A stretch of DNA of 64,000 nt, from contig CM030711.1 in NCBI GenBank assembly GCA_017979445.1, forward strand, positions 12,431,221 through 12,495,220, written 5' to 3'. Below the pieces are notes generated by a model. That model did no database searches, was not told the DNA's origin, and saw only the letters and a list, made by a program, of their open reading frames with translations. Positions within the stretch are counted from its first letter, which is position 1; every line of letters begins with the position of its first letter. Shown here piece after piece: positions 1 to 13,238 of the stretch. The position numbers were made by a program, and so were the translations under genes. This DNA comes from Akebia trifoliata. Taxonomy: Eukaryota > Streptophyta > Magnoliopsida > Ranunculales > Lardizabalaceae.

Positions 1-1403
1 AAAGTCTTGAATAAAATATTTGACTTATGGCTAAATTCAAAGTAATGCAAAAGATATTCGGATTTGAAAATCTGATGAAAACGTCAAAATTTACGTTTTG
101 TTCTTGAAACCAAAAATTAGATTTTGATATTTTGAGATTTAAATTTTGAAACCATTTCCATTATTTTCAAATGGAGGGTAAACCCTAGATTTCATTAATG
201 AATATAAAGTAAATGAAAAATTACATATAAATAGTGGGGAGAAATAAACAAGAATAAAATTTTAGTTTTTGCCAAAATAAATTTCTGATGGTGACATCGA
301 TAGCAAATTGATGTCTGTGTGAAAATTTGATTTTTATCCAAAATTTTCAGATTCCTTTACCGTTTCTTCAATTTATTAACCTACCCATGAATCAATTGTT
401 AAAATACGATAAAAACACATCAAACATGAAGGTATTGACATGAATTTGAAATAAATGACAAGAGTTTTACATTTCGAAACATGTCACACATTTTTGTTAA
501 AAATCCTAAATACAATTTTTGCAATCTACAATTAACAATAGGAATTGAAGTCTTCTACCGAAGTTCGTGATTGTCAAAAAATAATGGGTTAAATGAAAAT
601 TGAGGATTGCCAGCACATAATTCGAGGTTGGATGGACTTGGGCACGAAACAACGGTGGTTTGCGAAGCTCTCGGTGACAGTATTCTCTTTCTTTCTATGA
701 TGAAGAATGATTCTTCCTCTAATTAGATGAAACTTTGAATGGGATATATTGAAACCCACTCGTTGATTTTTGATAAGAGATAGAGAGAAAGAAAAACGAA
801 GATCGAATGTGTGAGGTTGTAGAGTTTGTCAACACCGACAACTTTCCTTCTTTCGCTGATGATCAACGATGGCTCGTTTGTGATGGATTTAGATAAGAAG
901 ATGGTTGAAACCCTTGGTTCTAAAATGGTTGGGGTTTGATTCTTTGGAGAAGAAGGGAATGAAATAAAAGAAAGTCAACTTTCTTTTGAGCTAAAGCATT
1001 TTTGATATTTCCTCATTTATTTCGATTTGGATGGTAACTTGATTTTTCGAATTTGGAAATTGATGAATGAATAGTCAATTCTTTATAATTTTTTGTTGCA
1101 AACCTAATGGTGGTATTAGATTTTACTAATTCTCGCTTTAATAAAAATTCACTTTTTTAGGTCTTGTCCGACATGAAAATCAAAGATTTTGTTACTTTTT
1201 CATCTAAATTTAAATTTGAGCGTGCATACAGGCTAAAGCATGTTTTTGACCATTTTGAATCAAATAGTAAAGTCAGATTTTATTGAAAATAAATAGAAAA
1301 AATTTAAGAATTTTACCTTAAGTCTTCTTTCAGAATTTGCTCAAAATTTCACAATTTGATTTTCTTGACATACAAATTAAAAACTCGGGATATTAAAATT
1401 TTT
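1..1403 (-). repeat. Decayed 3' LTR of a Ty3/gypsy chromovirus, cut by the window start
   Basis: Read on the minus strand, this stretch follows the solo LTR at 30995-34402 almost from its first base. Shared landmarks are the start (near 1400), the 'ttagcctgta' block, the gene-like C/T-rich leader and the block around 33-160, which matches 32440-32600 in reverse complement. It lies downstream, on the minus strand, of integrase at 1780-2650, so it is best read as the 3' LTR of that element. It is much more diverged than the solo LTR. The far end is outside the window. Confidence 0.65.
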
Positions 1404-1779
1404 ATCAGCATGAAGCTTGAAAAGTTCCAAAAAGTATAATTTTGAAAAACAAGCTCATCGAAGTAGAATTGGCATCAACACAGAGTTGGAGTTTTTTTGA
1501 AAAAGAAATACTTTATGAAAGATTTATAAACACGGAGTTGGCATCAGCATAGAGATGAGAAGGTTTTTTCAAATTAAGAATTTTGTAAAAGTTTATCAGC
1601 ATGGAGCTGGCATCATCATGGGGTTGTGATCAACATAGAGTTGGAGGTACTGAATCCAATTAGGGTTGACTATGGATAGCAAACTTATTTCAAGTAAAAA
1701 TTGGATTGCAGACCTAGCTTGGATCGATTGAAGGTGGTAAACCTAGTTAGGGTTGACCGCAGACCTAAATGACCAAAAA
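1404..1779. repeat. Spacer with a degenerate minisatellite
   Basis: Several imperfect copies of a motif like 'ggagttggcatcagcat' occur at irregular spacing between about 1480 and 1650. The stretch separates the integrase remnant from the LTR. No coding signal was recognised. Confidence 0.4.
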
Positions 1780-2729
1780 AACATCGAAGATATTGCTCGA
1801 TGGCCCGATGAACTACCTATGTTTGTCCATTCGATTGTGGGTGATAAGTTGTGTTTCAACATAATTTAGTTCCTTGCATTTTAAAGTAAGCTTCCCAAAA
1901 TTGATTGAGGAATACCGGATCCCTATCACTGACAATTAGCCGGGGCATGCCATGCAACTTGGCGATATTGTGGATGGAGACTTTGGCAACTGTTGAGGCT
2001 GTGTAAAGATGACTCAAGGCCGTGAAATGAGCATTCTTGTTGAACCAGTAAACAACAACAATGATGGAAGTCATACAGTTCGAAGGAGGGAGCCCATTAA
2101 TGAAGTCCATGGACACATCAGTCCATACTTCATCAAGAACAAGTAAAGACTGCAACGGACATGGGGGAGCCATGGTTTCTTACTTAACATGCTGACAAAC
2201 ATCACATTCAGCCATGATTCATTTTGTGGCCTTCTTAATACCCTTCCAATAGAAACTGGTAAAGATCCGTTTGTATGTGGGTAAAAATCCTAAATGTCCT
2301 CCAACTGGAAAGGCATGAAATTCATGTAATATCTTGTTGCACCAAGATGAAGATGATGGCAAAACTAATCGACCTTTGTAATGAAGAATTTTATTGTCGA
2401 CCGAATAGTGTGGAACAGAATGTGCATTATTTTTCAATTTGGATGGTCTTATTAAGAGAAACATTCTAATGTGTTTCTTTGATGATATAATCAATTGAAG
2501 AAAATATAGGGGTTGAAATAGTGTAAACGGTGGCTTCCTTCGATAAACGAGATAGAGCATCAGCAGCCACATTCTCATTTCCCTTGCGGTATACTATTTC
2601 ATAGTCATATCCAAGAAGCCGTGTAAGTCATTTTTGTTGTTCCATTGATGTTAGCCTTTGTTCCATGATCATTTATTTGTCATACACTGATAAGCGAAGA
2701 TGTCGATCTGCCAAAGATTTGCTAAGATA
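1780..2729 (-). pseudogene. Ty3/gypsy chromovirus: RNase H tail and integrase (broken)
   Basis: Minus-strand reading gives the end of RNase H (a 'DYEIVYRKGNENVAADALSR' block near 2600-2560), then the integrase zinc region (HxxxH-like 'HEFHAFPVGGH' and a CxxC), then the core with 'DVSMDFINGLPPS', 'VVVYWFNKNAHF' and 'IVSDRDPVF', and finally an HPQ-NGQT-like block near 1830. These are the usual parts of plant chromoviral pol. Frameshifts and stops break it, for example a stop just before 'ETMAPPCP'. About 25 codons of RNase H are missing between 'SVYDK' and 'EQRLTS'. The upstream half of the same pol lies at 10315-11190, beyond the CACTA insertion. Confidence 0.85.
2727..2729. other. Left target-site duplication of the CACTA element (ATA)
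   Basis: ATA directly precedes the terminal CACTA. The other flank is GTA at 10315-10317. The pair is a 3-bp duplication with one mismatch, and 3 bp is the size expected for CACTA elements. Confidence 0.6.
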
Positions 2730-2869
2730 CACTAAAAAAAAAAAAAAAAACTGCGAAATAGGAACAAATATGTAAAATGGCATTAAGCCGTTTCTATTTA
2801 AAAACGGCATTAAACCGTTTTATCTTCTAAATCCGTTTTAATTGTAATTTTAAATTCCAAATTCCAAAT

Positions 2870-3260
2870 TCCAAATTCCCGTCTCATTCTTTGGGAATGA
2901 ACTGGACTTGGTCTCTCTCTCTCGATCTCAATCTCTCCCTTGATCGATCTTTCGATCTCATCTCTCTCAATCGACCTCTCTCTCTCTGTCTCTTTTGATC
3001 AACCCCTCGATTTCTCTCTCATAGTCTCTTTCGATCAACCCCTCAATTTCTTCTAATTTTCTACAAGGCCTAAATTTAGGGGCTTCGAGAGGTTTCTAGG
3101 ATTTTGGTTTCTAAAGGCGGTAACTTCGATTTGCTATTTGAAGATCAATCTGATCTTGTTTTTGCAGAACTGAGACAACATTATCAAAAATAATCTTTTT
3201 TATAGAGATATTTAGGGCTTTATCGAACCAACATTTCTTCATGGTGAGTAATTCTTCCTG
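2870..3260 (+). other. CT-rich, 5'-UTR-like stretch inside the CACTA element
   Basis: Runs of 'tctctctc' and 'gatctctc' are followed by a leader-like sequence, a possible splice region and an ATG followed directly by a donor-like GTGAGT (near 3241). This looks like a promoter/5'-UTR captured from a plant gene. I could not identify the source gene. Confidence 0.3.
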
Positions 3261-4204
3261 CAAAAGATCCGGTTGATTTTTTGGCTGACATTTGTGAGCT
3301 GTTCATGAGAATCGTCTTTAGATCTTAGTAGAATGTTTTATTTTTATTAGATATCTGCTTAGATTACTTGATTTTGTGAATAAATTTTAATTTTTTCTTT
3401 ATTGAGATGAGATATATATTGTGGTGATGTGGATCTATTTGATTGTGTAGTAGAGATTATGATTTTAGTCATCTACAGAGCCTATTTTAATTTTCTGTTA
3501 TTTTCTTTTTCTCTAATAATTTCTTTAATATGAATCCGTTGGATGTGATTGGATAGCCCTTTTCACGCAGTCGAGCTTTTAAAAAAAATCTCCTTTTTTA
3601 TTTTTATTTTTTAAAAATTCTGCAATAACCAGTGATTGATCCTATATAGATGCCTCTATTTTATTTAAGATCATCTTGAAAATTTTGTTATAAAGATGCA
3701 TGATTATTTTGATTTAATTAACAAAAAATTCATTCTATATATATTGGTCGGAATTTATAGAGATGTATAAATATTGCTTAATATGCATCAGTGCTGCCAT
3801 CCTTTTTCAAGTTAATTTGAACTTACCCATTAAATTGAGCAATCCAAAGAGATGTTGGATTTGAGAATGATTGCTAATCGAGCAATTATATATGTCATCT
3901 CTGATCGAATTGATATTGACGTACCAAGTATTTTTTGATGTGAGATCCAAAATATTACCACTGAGTTGATGATAGATTTGTGAAACCTATATGGATTGAT
4001 TTAAGGTGCTATGCTTTAGGGAAACACAATTTTTGTAATCACTGCTTGTCTGCCTTGGATAATGTAGCATGAAATGATTGTCCTCAGAGTGGTATTCTAG
4101 AGTGTTATGCGGCCATTAGGGTAGATAATGTTGTGGCTATCCATCAACCCATGCTGGAAGCAAGTAGGGGCTTTTTTCATAGGGGATGATGGTGGAAGTA
4201 GCTA

Positions 4205-4290
4205 GGATGGGGCAGAGCTTTTGCTTGATTGGCAGGTGCTACCACATTGCAACCATAAGGTCATGGGTTCAATCCCACTTTTCCATCTAA
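4205..4290 (+). repeat. Possible tRNA-derived SINE head
   Basis: An A-box-like 'TTGCTTGATTGG' is followed about 45 bases later by 'GGTTCAATCC', which fits the RNA polymerase III B box. The intervening 'gcaggtgctaccacattg' is typical of plant SINE heads. The 3' end and target-site duplication were not found. Confidence 0.35.
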
Positions 4291-5090
4291 GAAAAGAGAA
4301 GTGGGAAAGACCCTATATCTACATTCATTTCAATCAAGAAAAGAACATTCATACTCCACAAATCCAAATAAGGGGGAATGAAAACACTGAGAAAAGTAAC
4401 CAAGCATAGAGGACCTAATAAGTATTTGAAGTTAGTCTGGGTTTTGTTTTCTTACATAGAGCAAATATGAGAAATGTGGAACTGCAGACTAAGAGAAGGA
4501 AACAAAACATAAGCTTTTGCTATTTTACATTCTTGATCTTCATCTTGATAGCTGATTTTATATTCTTCTTCTTATTTTACAAGTAGGGTCATACCATATG
4601 CACATTCTACAGTCTGTATGGAATCTGTAAGTTTGGTTCGAATTGTAAATTTGATCATCCCTTGGCAGGATTCTATAACAATGGAATGAGCATGCCCGTG
4701 TTAAATTTGATCATCCCTTGGCAGGATTCTATAACTATGTTTTTTTCTACACAATTGTTGCCACTCGACAGATGTAGTGACATTTATTGTTGGTGAACCA
4801 TAAAAATCTGTACACATTAATGAGACATTTTATTTTCGTATTCTTTTAGTTTGTGCATTGCTCCTGACATTGTAAATTCTCCTTATCTCAAATTCAATTT
4901 CTTGTGACATTGTTTTGGTCATATGCATCTTAAACTATAGCATCAAGCTTGAAATTTGAACCAAATTAATTTCTTTTCTCTGTTCCTCTGATTTAGTCTT
5001 AATTCTTGATCTCTTCCCATTGTTCTCTTGGCAAATTTAGTAGACATTATTAATAATGGCAAAACTGTTATCTTTGCAGAAAATTGATCA

Positions 5091-5204
5091 ATGGAGGGGA
5101 GATTTCCTTGTTTAAGGGAACGTGCTCTCTCTCTTCTATCATCCAAGAGAAATTCTTGGGTTTCTTCTCCATCTGATCTCTCCTCTAGATCCAGTTCTGC
5201 ACTA
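5091..5204 (+). other. Short exon-like open stretch of unknown origin in the CACTA element
   Basis: After a 'ttgcag' acceptor-like site, an ATG opens a frame of 37 codons rich in Ser, Leu and Arg. It may be part of another captured gene, but no family was recognised. The rest of 3260-6840 shows only AT-rich, intron-like DNA. Confidence 0.2.
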
Positions 5205-6846
5205 TGAGAGCTGATTGAGGAGAATTATGCAGCCATCCTGAACTCTTTTCGATTTACAATGAATATTTTTGGTGATATGTTGTATGGGATTGATTTCTGT
5301 GACCATAAGCACCCGGTCAAGGCATTTCGATGACGCTGTGAAAGCAAAGGTTCCGCGACATTAAGCGATCAAACAGTTAGTATATCTTGTTTCTAACTTG
5401 CTAAATGAATGAACAGCTTCATGATCGAATTTTTGATTAATGGTTTCACCATATCCAGCCGAAAGGAAGGCTTATTGGCAAGAAATCAAAGATTAAAGTC
5501 AGCAAAATCTCATTTCAAAATTAAAAAAAAATCTTAAATTTTTCTTTAAAAAAATTCTAGAGGAAATGATGACCTTTTAACAAGAGTTACTTTCATAGAA
5601 CGACTATTCTTCTCATTTTATGAATCCCAAACATATAGTTAAAAGGTGTCAAAACTCTATAGGATCTTTTCTCTAGATGTCAAAGTCATGGTCTGCCAAT
5701 TTTTAAAGAGTTGAAATTGACCGAGCCAACCATTAACAGAGGTTAAATAAGAAAAAGAAATGTGCTCAAACTTGAAAGGACTTTTTCTCTAGAGTTAAAG
5801 GTCATGGCCTGCTAATTTTAAAAGAGTTGAAATTAATCTAGGCAAGCACAACAGAGGTTGAATAAGAAAGAAATGGGCTCAAACGACGGAGCAAAATTGT
5901 AACGGATGAGTAAATGATTGATTGATTCACCACCAGTGTTACAGAGAATGATTCACCACCAGTGTTACAGAGAGAACACAATCCAATCGACATTGCTTGG
6001 AAAACTGATATTGTCTTTAATCGATATTATTTTCATGACTAGTTAGTAATTGTGGTTGTAGCTTTTTATTTGGCTCTACTTGAGATGATTATGTTGCTAT
6101 TTGTGTGTTTGGATAGAAAATTAGTGGAACCATTTTTTCAGCAAAGAACATGAACAAGCTTAATCTCAGTTTGTTTGAATTCAACTAACCAAGTTCCCAA
6201 CTAGATATCATGATGTCCATTATTCTCTTTGCTCTATAACTCGGGCTTTTCTGCCTTGAATACAATCTTCTTTCCTTCCTCTCTTGATATTGATATATGT
6301 GCACTTATCTTTACAAACCGGTTTGATTCGTTATCGTTCGCTGTGGGTGCTGAGTCATGAGAGAACCATGTTTAAAAGCCATGGTGTCAATTGGCCAGGA
6401 TGACCCTACACCCATCCTGCAATGGAATTGTCTCTGCCAATATGAATAGCCAGAATTGTTCTCAGTCCAAAACTATGTTACATCGTTGGTTGGTTCGAAT
6501 TCGGGCTCATAGAGCCACTCTAGAATGAACTCAGTTTGTTGGGGTAGACAAATGATTCATTTCACAGTTCAATTAACACGTATATATGTAATTCAAGCAT
6601 GCACATAACAAGTACAACTATAATGTTTAAAAATATGCTATCCCAATTGTTCAAATTATGAAATCAAACATTGGGGACAAAACATGGATCTTAGAGATAT
6701 CTCTTGTATGTTGAATATTTTCAAAGCCATATTTGATCAATAAGGATTCTTGAATAACTTTCCTTTTAGGGAACAGTTTTTTATGGTTAAATGCCAAAAT
6801 TTTCTTGTCGATGTCTAATCTGAGCTTGTAAGTTCTTGTTGTGTAG

Positions 6847-9662
6847 TCGTGCTTGGGACATTAGAACGATGGAGGCTCTATGCCGGGCTTGCAAATATGT
6901 TGTGAGTGTTACAAACCATGTCCTTTTCTGAACTAAGATAATTTTAGACCACCTGTTTTAAAGCTATCACATTTCAGTTAAATGATGCGTTTATCTTTAT
7001 TTTTTCCTAATTTTAGGGGGTGTCTTTTTTATTCTCTCTCAATCGATTGTGTCTATGATGAAGTATAATGATTCAATTTTCCCCTTTTCAGCTTTCCATT
7101 ATGGAAGTTGTTCTCCTTCTCCATTCTTATGATGCTTAGTGATGTATGTGGTAAGAACCCCCCTTTCGCACAATCCCCCAGTGGGGAACCTCCCACTAGG
7201 ATTTCGACATTCAAAAGTTCTTATGGGAGCCGAAGGCCTATAGAAAAGAACTTCATCCACCAAAGTTTCTCCTTCATCTTCACTATAAGGAAATCGGGTC
7301 TTATATTAATGTGTGTATAATTATGTATGGAATAGTTTTGCACGCAGTATATGTGTCATAGACACTGTATAATGGTTGTAACTCCCGAATGTACATATTT
7401 TACATCCCCTTAATGTTTGTAAGCATATGCATACGAAACATGAATTGGAGTCCTAGTGAGAGTGAAGGTTAATGGAACTTGATCCTATATATCGGGTGAG
7501 GCTAGTTTTTTGTTTGTGTTTCTTGTATTCTCTGTGAGGATATTGTATCTTCCATTTAATATTTTTTTTAATGCTTGTAAAATATATATATCTATATATA
7601 TATATATATTAATTATACGATGTTAGATACTACATATATCGACACTCCATTGCATCACCGATCATGGGGGCTTCCACTCTGTTCCTAGAAGCCGACACCT
7701 TGTTCTGAGGTTTTTACAAGAGGAAAATTGGAGGGGATCTGTTTCATTGTTCATCAACTCCTCATATGTGATATGTTCCATATTCACTCACAATCAATAC
7801 AATAAATTTAGTGAAATTTGATTTCAGATACTGGCTGACTCACTATTTGATCCAGTTCAGCCAAATGTTTGGTTCAACTTAGTTTGTTATTATTATTATT
7901 TATGTGAATCATTTATCATTCCATTAAATTCTTATATTATTTTATATCTACATATTTTCCAAGAGAGTGAAGAAAAATACTTGGCAGTGACTTCTGTATT
8001 CGGTTACTCTAAAAACAAACAATTGACCTTCTTTAAGGTGAAAACTTCCGAAAAGTTCATGGGAATCACAATAGGAGTGATGTTGGAGGAGATACAAGGC
8101 CTATATCAACAACACAATCAGCCATTCTTCCTGTATCTCTCAAGTGAAGTAATAAGGTCTGTGTTTATTACTTATACATGCCCAACATCTTATGATTGCT
8201 CGTGTAATCACTTGTGCTCTTGCCTTGTAGGTATTTGGTTCTAACCCTTCTTGCACAAACTACCTCAGAAGTTTAATTGAAGATCTTTTTAGCCATACAA
8301 CACATCTTCTAACAACAATTCAGGTGTGTCCTTTAGAGTCCTTTGCTCCTTTATGACTTCAATGACTAATTTGACAACACCTTTTACTGGTGAAACATAC
8401 AAATGGATACTGATTTTAGTGCTACCCATATTGTAGGATTTCACGGCCAGATCGGACATAGCAGATGATTATTTTTTGTTGGCATCAAGATGTATTCGCT
8501 ATTGTCCTCACTTATTTGCCCCTTCATCCATATTCCCACCCTTAATTGATTGTGCAATGATTGGGATCACAATACAACACAGGTATTCTATTTTCTTTTT
8601 ATGTTTTGAAGAGAATATATTTTTGTATTGCATTGTAATTCAGTATAAACTAAAGTCGTAAACAATTGTGGTCATGTAGTCAATGGACTTGAACTAATAC
8701 AGTTCTCTTGGCGCCTTGAGTTTGTCTGCTCTAGTGCTTTCTATGTAAATATGATGTCCCAACCAACCAGAACATGAGACAATGTTGTTCATTCTTTGAG
8801 AATTTAGGAGTGTAGCACTGAGGAGCTTAGATAGCCCTCTACCCAAAAGTAGGCACACCTACAATAAGGGATCATATATCAATCTAGTTGATTCTCTATG
8901 CTAAGCAAAAAGCGACCCAGTAGTTTTCAATGAGGAAGCTGTACTGACATGGATAAATATATTCTTCGCAATTATTTTGGCCAAATATTGACATTTTTCC
9001 CATCTAACTTACCCTCTATTTTCATTCTTGCTTTCAGAGAGGCCTGCAATTCCATATTGACATTATTATCCGATGTCTTGGATCTTGCAAACTCTAATCG
9101 AGAAGAGCAGTACAAATCTATTAGGGATAATGTGATAATTTCTCAAGGTGCAAGCATCACCAGAATCTTGGTAGCCTCATTAACTTGGGCACTCCCAAGT
9201 TCTCGATTAGAAGTGGTAAGTACTCTTGAGCACAGGTTATTGTTCTCTCTATCTATCGTTTTTTGATAAGGCTAAATATGTCAAAATGATTTCCACAGTT
9301 TGGAAATTATTATTGCCGAAAATCAGCTTTTGACACATCTCCATTTATGGTAAGTGGGCCTTTTTTTTTTTTTCATCAAGTAACACATGCACTGCTATCT
9401 CTAGTGAGGGCATATGGGATAAAGGCATTGGATTGGGCCAAGGAGATCATTTCATTAATTTCATCAACAGCCGTGACTAAGGTGGAGCGATCACGATTTT
9501 TGCAAGCCTTATTTAAGGCAGCAGCAAGGGGGTGATATTTCTGCTCTAACAGTTCCAGTTGAAGAGCTATCAGATGTTTGCCATTGCAATAGAAGAATTC
9601 AAGAGATTGTTCAGGGAGCTTTGAGGCTACATGAATTTAATTTTGTACCTAACTCATTGTAA
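6847..9662 (+). pseudogene. Captured 3' half of a transportin-SR / MOS14-like (TNPO3, importin-13 family) gene
   Basis: Exon-like blocks separated by introns read in order as the C-terminal ARM/HEAT-repeat part of the plant transportin that imports SR splicing factors. Blocks are 6847-6901 (RAWDIRTMEALCRACKYV), about 8037-8156 (FMGITIGVMLEEIQGLYQQH), 8231-8323, 8437-8582, 9038-9215 and about 9381-9662, ending in a TAA. Most junctions keep GT and AG. The family assignment is from recalled family features. The N-terminal two thirds are absent. Damage: one base is missing at the exon end near 8156, the acceptor near 9380 reads AAG/TAAC, and a 1-nt frame change near 9530 separates 'LQALFKAAARG' from 'LTVPVEELSDVC'. 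The fragment lies inside the CACTA element, so it is a captured copy, not the functional gene. Confidence 0.8.
7140..7980. other. Unrecognised insert-like stretch between captured exons
   Basis: This interval lies between two importin exons and is longer than the other introns. It contains a G/C-richer block near 7160-7250, a TA microsatellite near 7588-7610 and no convincing coding frame. It may be a further insertion in the captured intron. Confidence 0.3.
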
Positions 9663-9782
9663 TTTTTTTGTGCATAAATTAATATGATAGAGAACCTCGA
9701 TGTTTTTTATTGGGGTCTATTTTGACCCACTGTAATAGGTGCGTAGAAAAAAAATTGATTTTTTTTTTATTTTTAAAGTTTA

Positions 9783-9790
9783 GATATCGG
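9783..9790. other. Left target-site duplication of the hAT-type MITE (GATATCGG)
   Basis: The same 8 bases recur at 10033-10040 just after the element. Eight bases is the hAT size. 'gatatcggttta' also repeats locally, which slightly weakens the call. Confidence 0.6.
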
Positions 9791-10032
9791 CAGGGGAGGA
9801 TTTAGAGTGGGGGCACTTGCCCCTACAAGAGTTTTCAAATTCCATGGCATAATGTGCTATTGCGACAGATTTGAACAGCGAATAAAGAAATTTATCACTA
9901 TTGTCCCCACAAATTTTTTTTCTACTCTTAATTGCCCCCACAACTATTTTTTTCACTCTTAATTGTCCCCCACAAATTTTCTTTTCTACTCTTGGTTGCC
10001 CCCACATGAGCAAAATCCTAGCTCCGCCCCTG
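9791..10032. mobile_element. hAT-type MITE nested in the CACTA element
   Basis: The left end is CAGGGGAGGATTTAG and the right end, inverted, is CAGGGGCGGAGCTAGGATTT. Both then run into a G-rich 'gggggca' block. An exact 8-bp duplication flanks it. There is no coding capacity: the minus-strand open frame across it is only a run of degenerate repeats. The MITE at 52163-52459 has similar ends. Confidence 0.75.
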
Positions 10033-10314
10033 GATATCGGTTTATGACCACTTTAGATATCGGTTTATAATCGATGCCTAAAATCTCAGACTTACGACAT
10101 CGCTCTTATAAGCATTAGATTTCAAATCGATGTTTAAGATATTTTTTTTGTTATATAAATGTAGATTTGGAATGGTTAAATTCTAAGATCTAGAATGGCT
10201 TCCAACTGTTTAAATTCATTAACGAAGCCTCGAGTAGAGAGGGTTTGTACACCGTTTCATACTGGCTTAGGAACGGTTACAAACTGTTCCTAATTGCCAT
10301 AATTTGTTGTAGTG

Positions 10315-11190
10315 GTAAACTATAGCTTGCCCTCCTTGTGATAATACTACACCAATGCCCTACCTGAATGCATCACATTCAAGAACAAGCTCGTGAGTGA
10401 AATCTGGCAAAGCCAATGTCAGTGTAGTGGATAGAGCATCTTTGAGTGCTTCAGATGACGTTTCAACTTGAGGAAACCAATGAAAAAAATTCTTTTCGAA
10501 TCATTTGAATAAGTGGAGCTACTCTTTCCATAATCTTGCATGAATTTTCAATAATAACTAGTGAGACCTAAAAATTCTCGTAAGGATTTGATTGAAGAAG
10601 GTTTCGGCCATTGCTTTATGGTTGCAACTTTGGATGGATCAACTTGAGCCCCTTTTGTTGTGATAATGTGTCCAAGATATTCAACAGAATTTTGAGCAAA
10701 ATAGCATTTTGTTCGCTGACATATAATTGGAGCTTGTAGAGTGTTTGGAACACTTGAGTGAGATGAATAAGATGTGTTCGCAAATCAGGCTATAAACAAG
10801 AATATCGTCAAATAACACCAACACAAATTTCCAGAGAAAGGGCCAAAATACCTCATTGAAAAGTCCTTGGAAAGTGGCTGGTGCATTAAAGAGGTCAAAT
10901 GGCATGACGAGAAACTCGTAATGTCCTTCGTGTATACAAAACGCAGTCTTCGAAATATCAGCTTCAATGACTCTAATTTGGTGATACCCAGAACAGAGGT
11001 CTAATTTTCAAGAAATGGAAGTTCCATGTAACAAACCTAATAGCTCATCGATCACTAGAATGGGATACCTATCTTTCACAGTGATGTTGTTGAGAGCACG
11101 GTAGTCGACACACATACGCCAAGCACCGTCTTTCTTTTTAACCAAAAGAACCGATAAAAAAATTGCTCTAACAAGAAGCCAATAGAACAA
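10315..11190 (-). pseudogene. Ty3/gypsy chromovirus: reverse transcriptase and start of RNase H (broken)
   Basis: Minus-strand motifs in order: '[20 protein letters not shown]' and 'KDRYPI' (RT, 11150-11060), '[20 protein letters not shown]' and '[10 protein letters not shown]' (the YxDD-type catalytic box, here FDDI, near 10800), then RNase H with 'ALPDFTHELVLECDA' near 10370. The frame ends at '...GQAIVY' exactly at the CACTA insertion and resumes at 2729 with 'LSKSLADRHLRLSVYD'. The RT N-terminus is broken near 11165. Several stops and frame changes make it non-functional. Confidence 0.85.
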
Positions 11191-12660
<1,470 letters not shown>

Positions 12661-12669
12661 ACAAGTTTC

Positions 12670-13107
12670 TGATAGCTTTTGATTCTTGTGGCAGATCTAA
12701 CAAAACCCAAAACCCCTTTTTTCGGAGCTTCGTTAGTTGTCCACGGTGTCTTCAACGACACGTTTCTTGAAGTTAAGAAACGTGACTCACGAATAGATCA
12801 CGTTGTGGCAACCAACCGAGATATGGACGAGTGCTTGATGGAAGCCTCAAAGGAATCCGGTTATATTAAGATCCGTTTGGTCCCCAAACTCTACACACTC
12901 AATCTTTCCTTCAGTCTATACCACTTTACGTGAGTGGATATGAGTTTGGAACTACCAACCGAGACAGAAAACAACGACGAAAGTGCGTAAGAATCAATGG
13001 CTGGAGGTATCTTTATTTATATAGTTTTGGGTTTCAATTTTTAGATTTCGATTCTCTTTATTAATTTTTTATTCCGCATTTTGATAATCAATGTTAAGAA
13101 ATTAACA
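12670..13107 (+). repeat. Probable 5' LTR region of a decayed Ty1/copia element
   Basis: The stretch directly before the primer-binding site at 13110 ends in AACA (13107), as an LTR would. The LTR start was not placed. An open frame of 84 codons at 12679-12933 lies here, but its product was not recognised. Confidence 0.35.
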
Positions 13108-13109
13108 TT

Positions 13110-13121
13110 TGGTATCAGAGC
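13110..13121 (+). other. Primer-binding site (initiator tRNA-Met type)
   Basis: TGGTATCAGAGC is complementary to the 3' end of initiator tRNA-Met, the usual primer of plant copia elements. It follows an LTR-like end (AACA) by two bases. Confidence 0.75.
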
Positions 13122-13168
13122 CACAAAATCTCTGCCTTGATATTTTTATTTTTATTTTTATGCATCCG

Positions 13169-13170
<2 letters not shown>

Positions 13171-13232
<62 letters not shown>
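13171..13232. repeat. (AT)n microsatellite
   Basis: About 62 bases of uninterrupted TA/AT repeat in the leader of the copia remnant. Confidence 0.95.

Positions 13233-13238
<6 letters not shown>

Larger units (their letters stand above)
2730..10314. mobile_element. Non-autonomous CACTA (En/Spm) transposon carrying host gene pieces
   Basis: The element begins CACTA at 2730 and ends TAGTG at 10314. The two ends are inverted repeats: both continue through an A-rich stretch to a shared 'AGGAAC' block about 25 bases in. Inner sub-terminal repeats resemble each other ('aaccgtt', 'aacggtt'). It splits a chromoviral RNase H frame exactly between a Tyr and a Leu codon. No CACTA transposase (TNP2/Transposase_21 type) was seen, so it is non-autonomous. 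Inside are a UTR-like CT-rich stretch, an importin gene fragment (6847-9662) and a hAT MITE. Such gene-carrying elements are called Pack-CACTA. Confidence 0.85.

Noticed and set aside
3240..6840. More exons of the captured importin gene
   Set aside because: No further importin motifs could be read here; only the 3' half is supported.
9780..10013. Repetitive minus-strand frame 'GQLRVKKIVVGAI'
   Set aside because: It is a translation of the MITE's degenerate repeats.
12679..12933. 84-codon plus-strand frame as a host gene
   Set aside because: No family recognised. It lies just upstream of a copia PBS and is more likely part of the LTR region.
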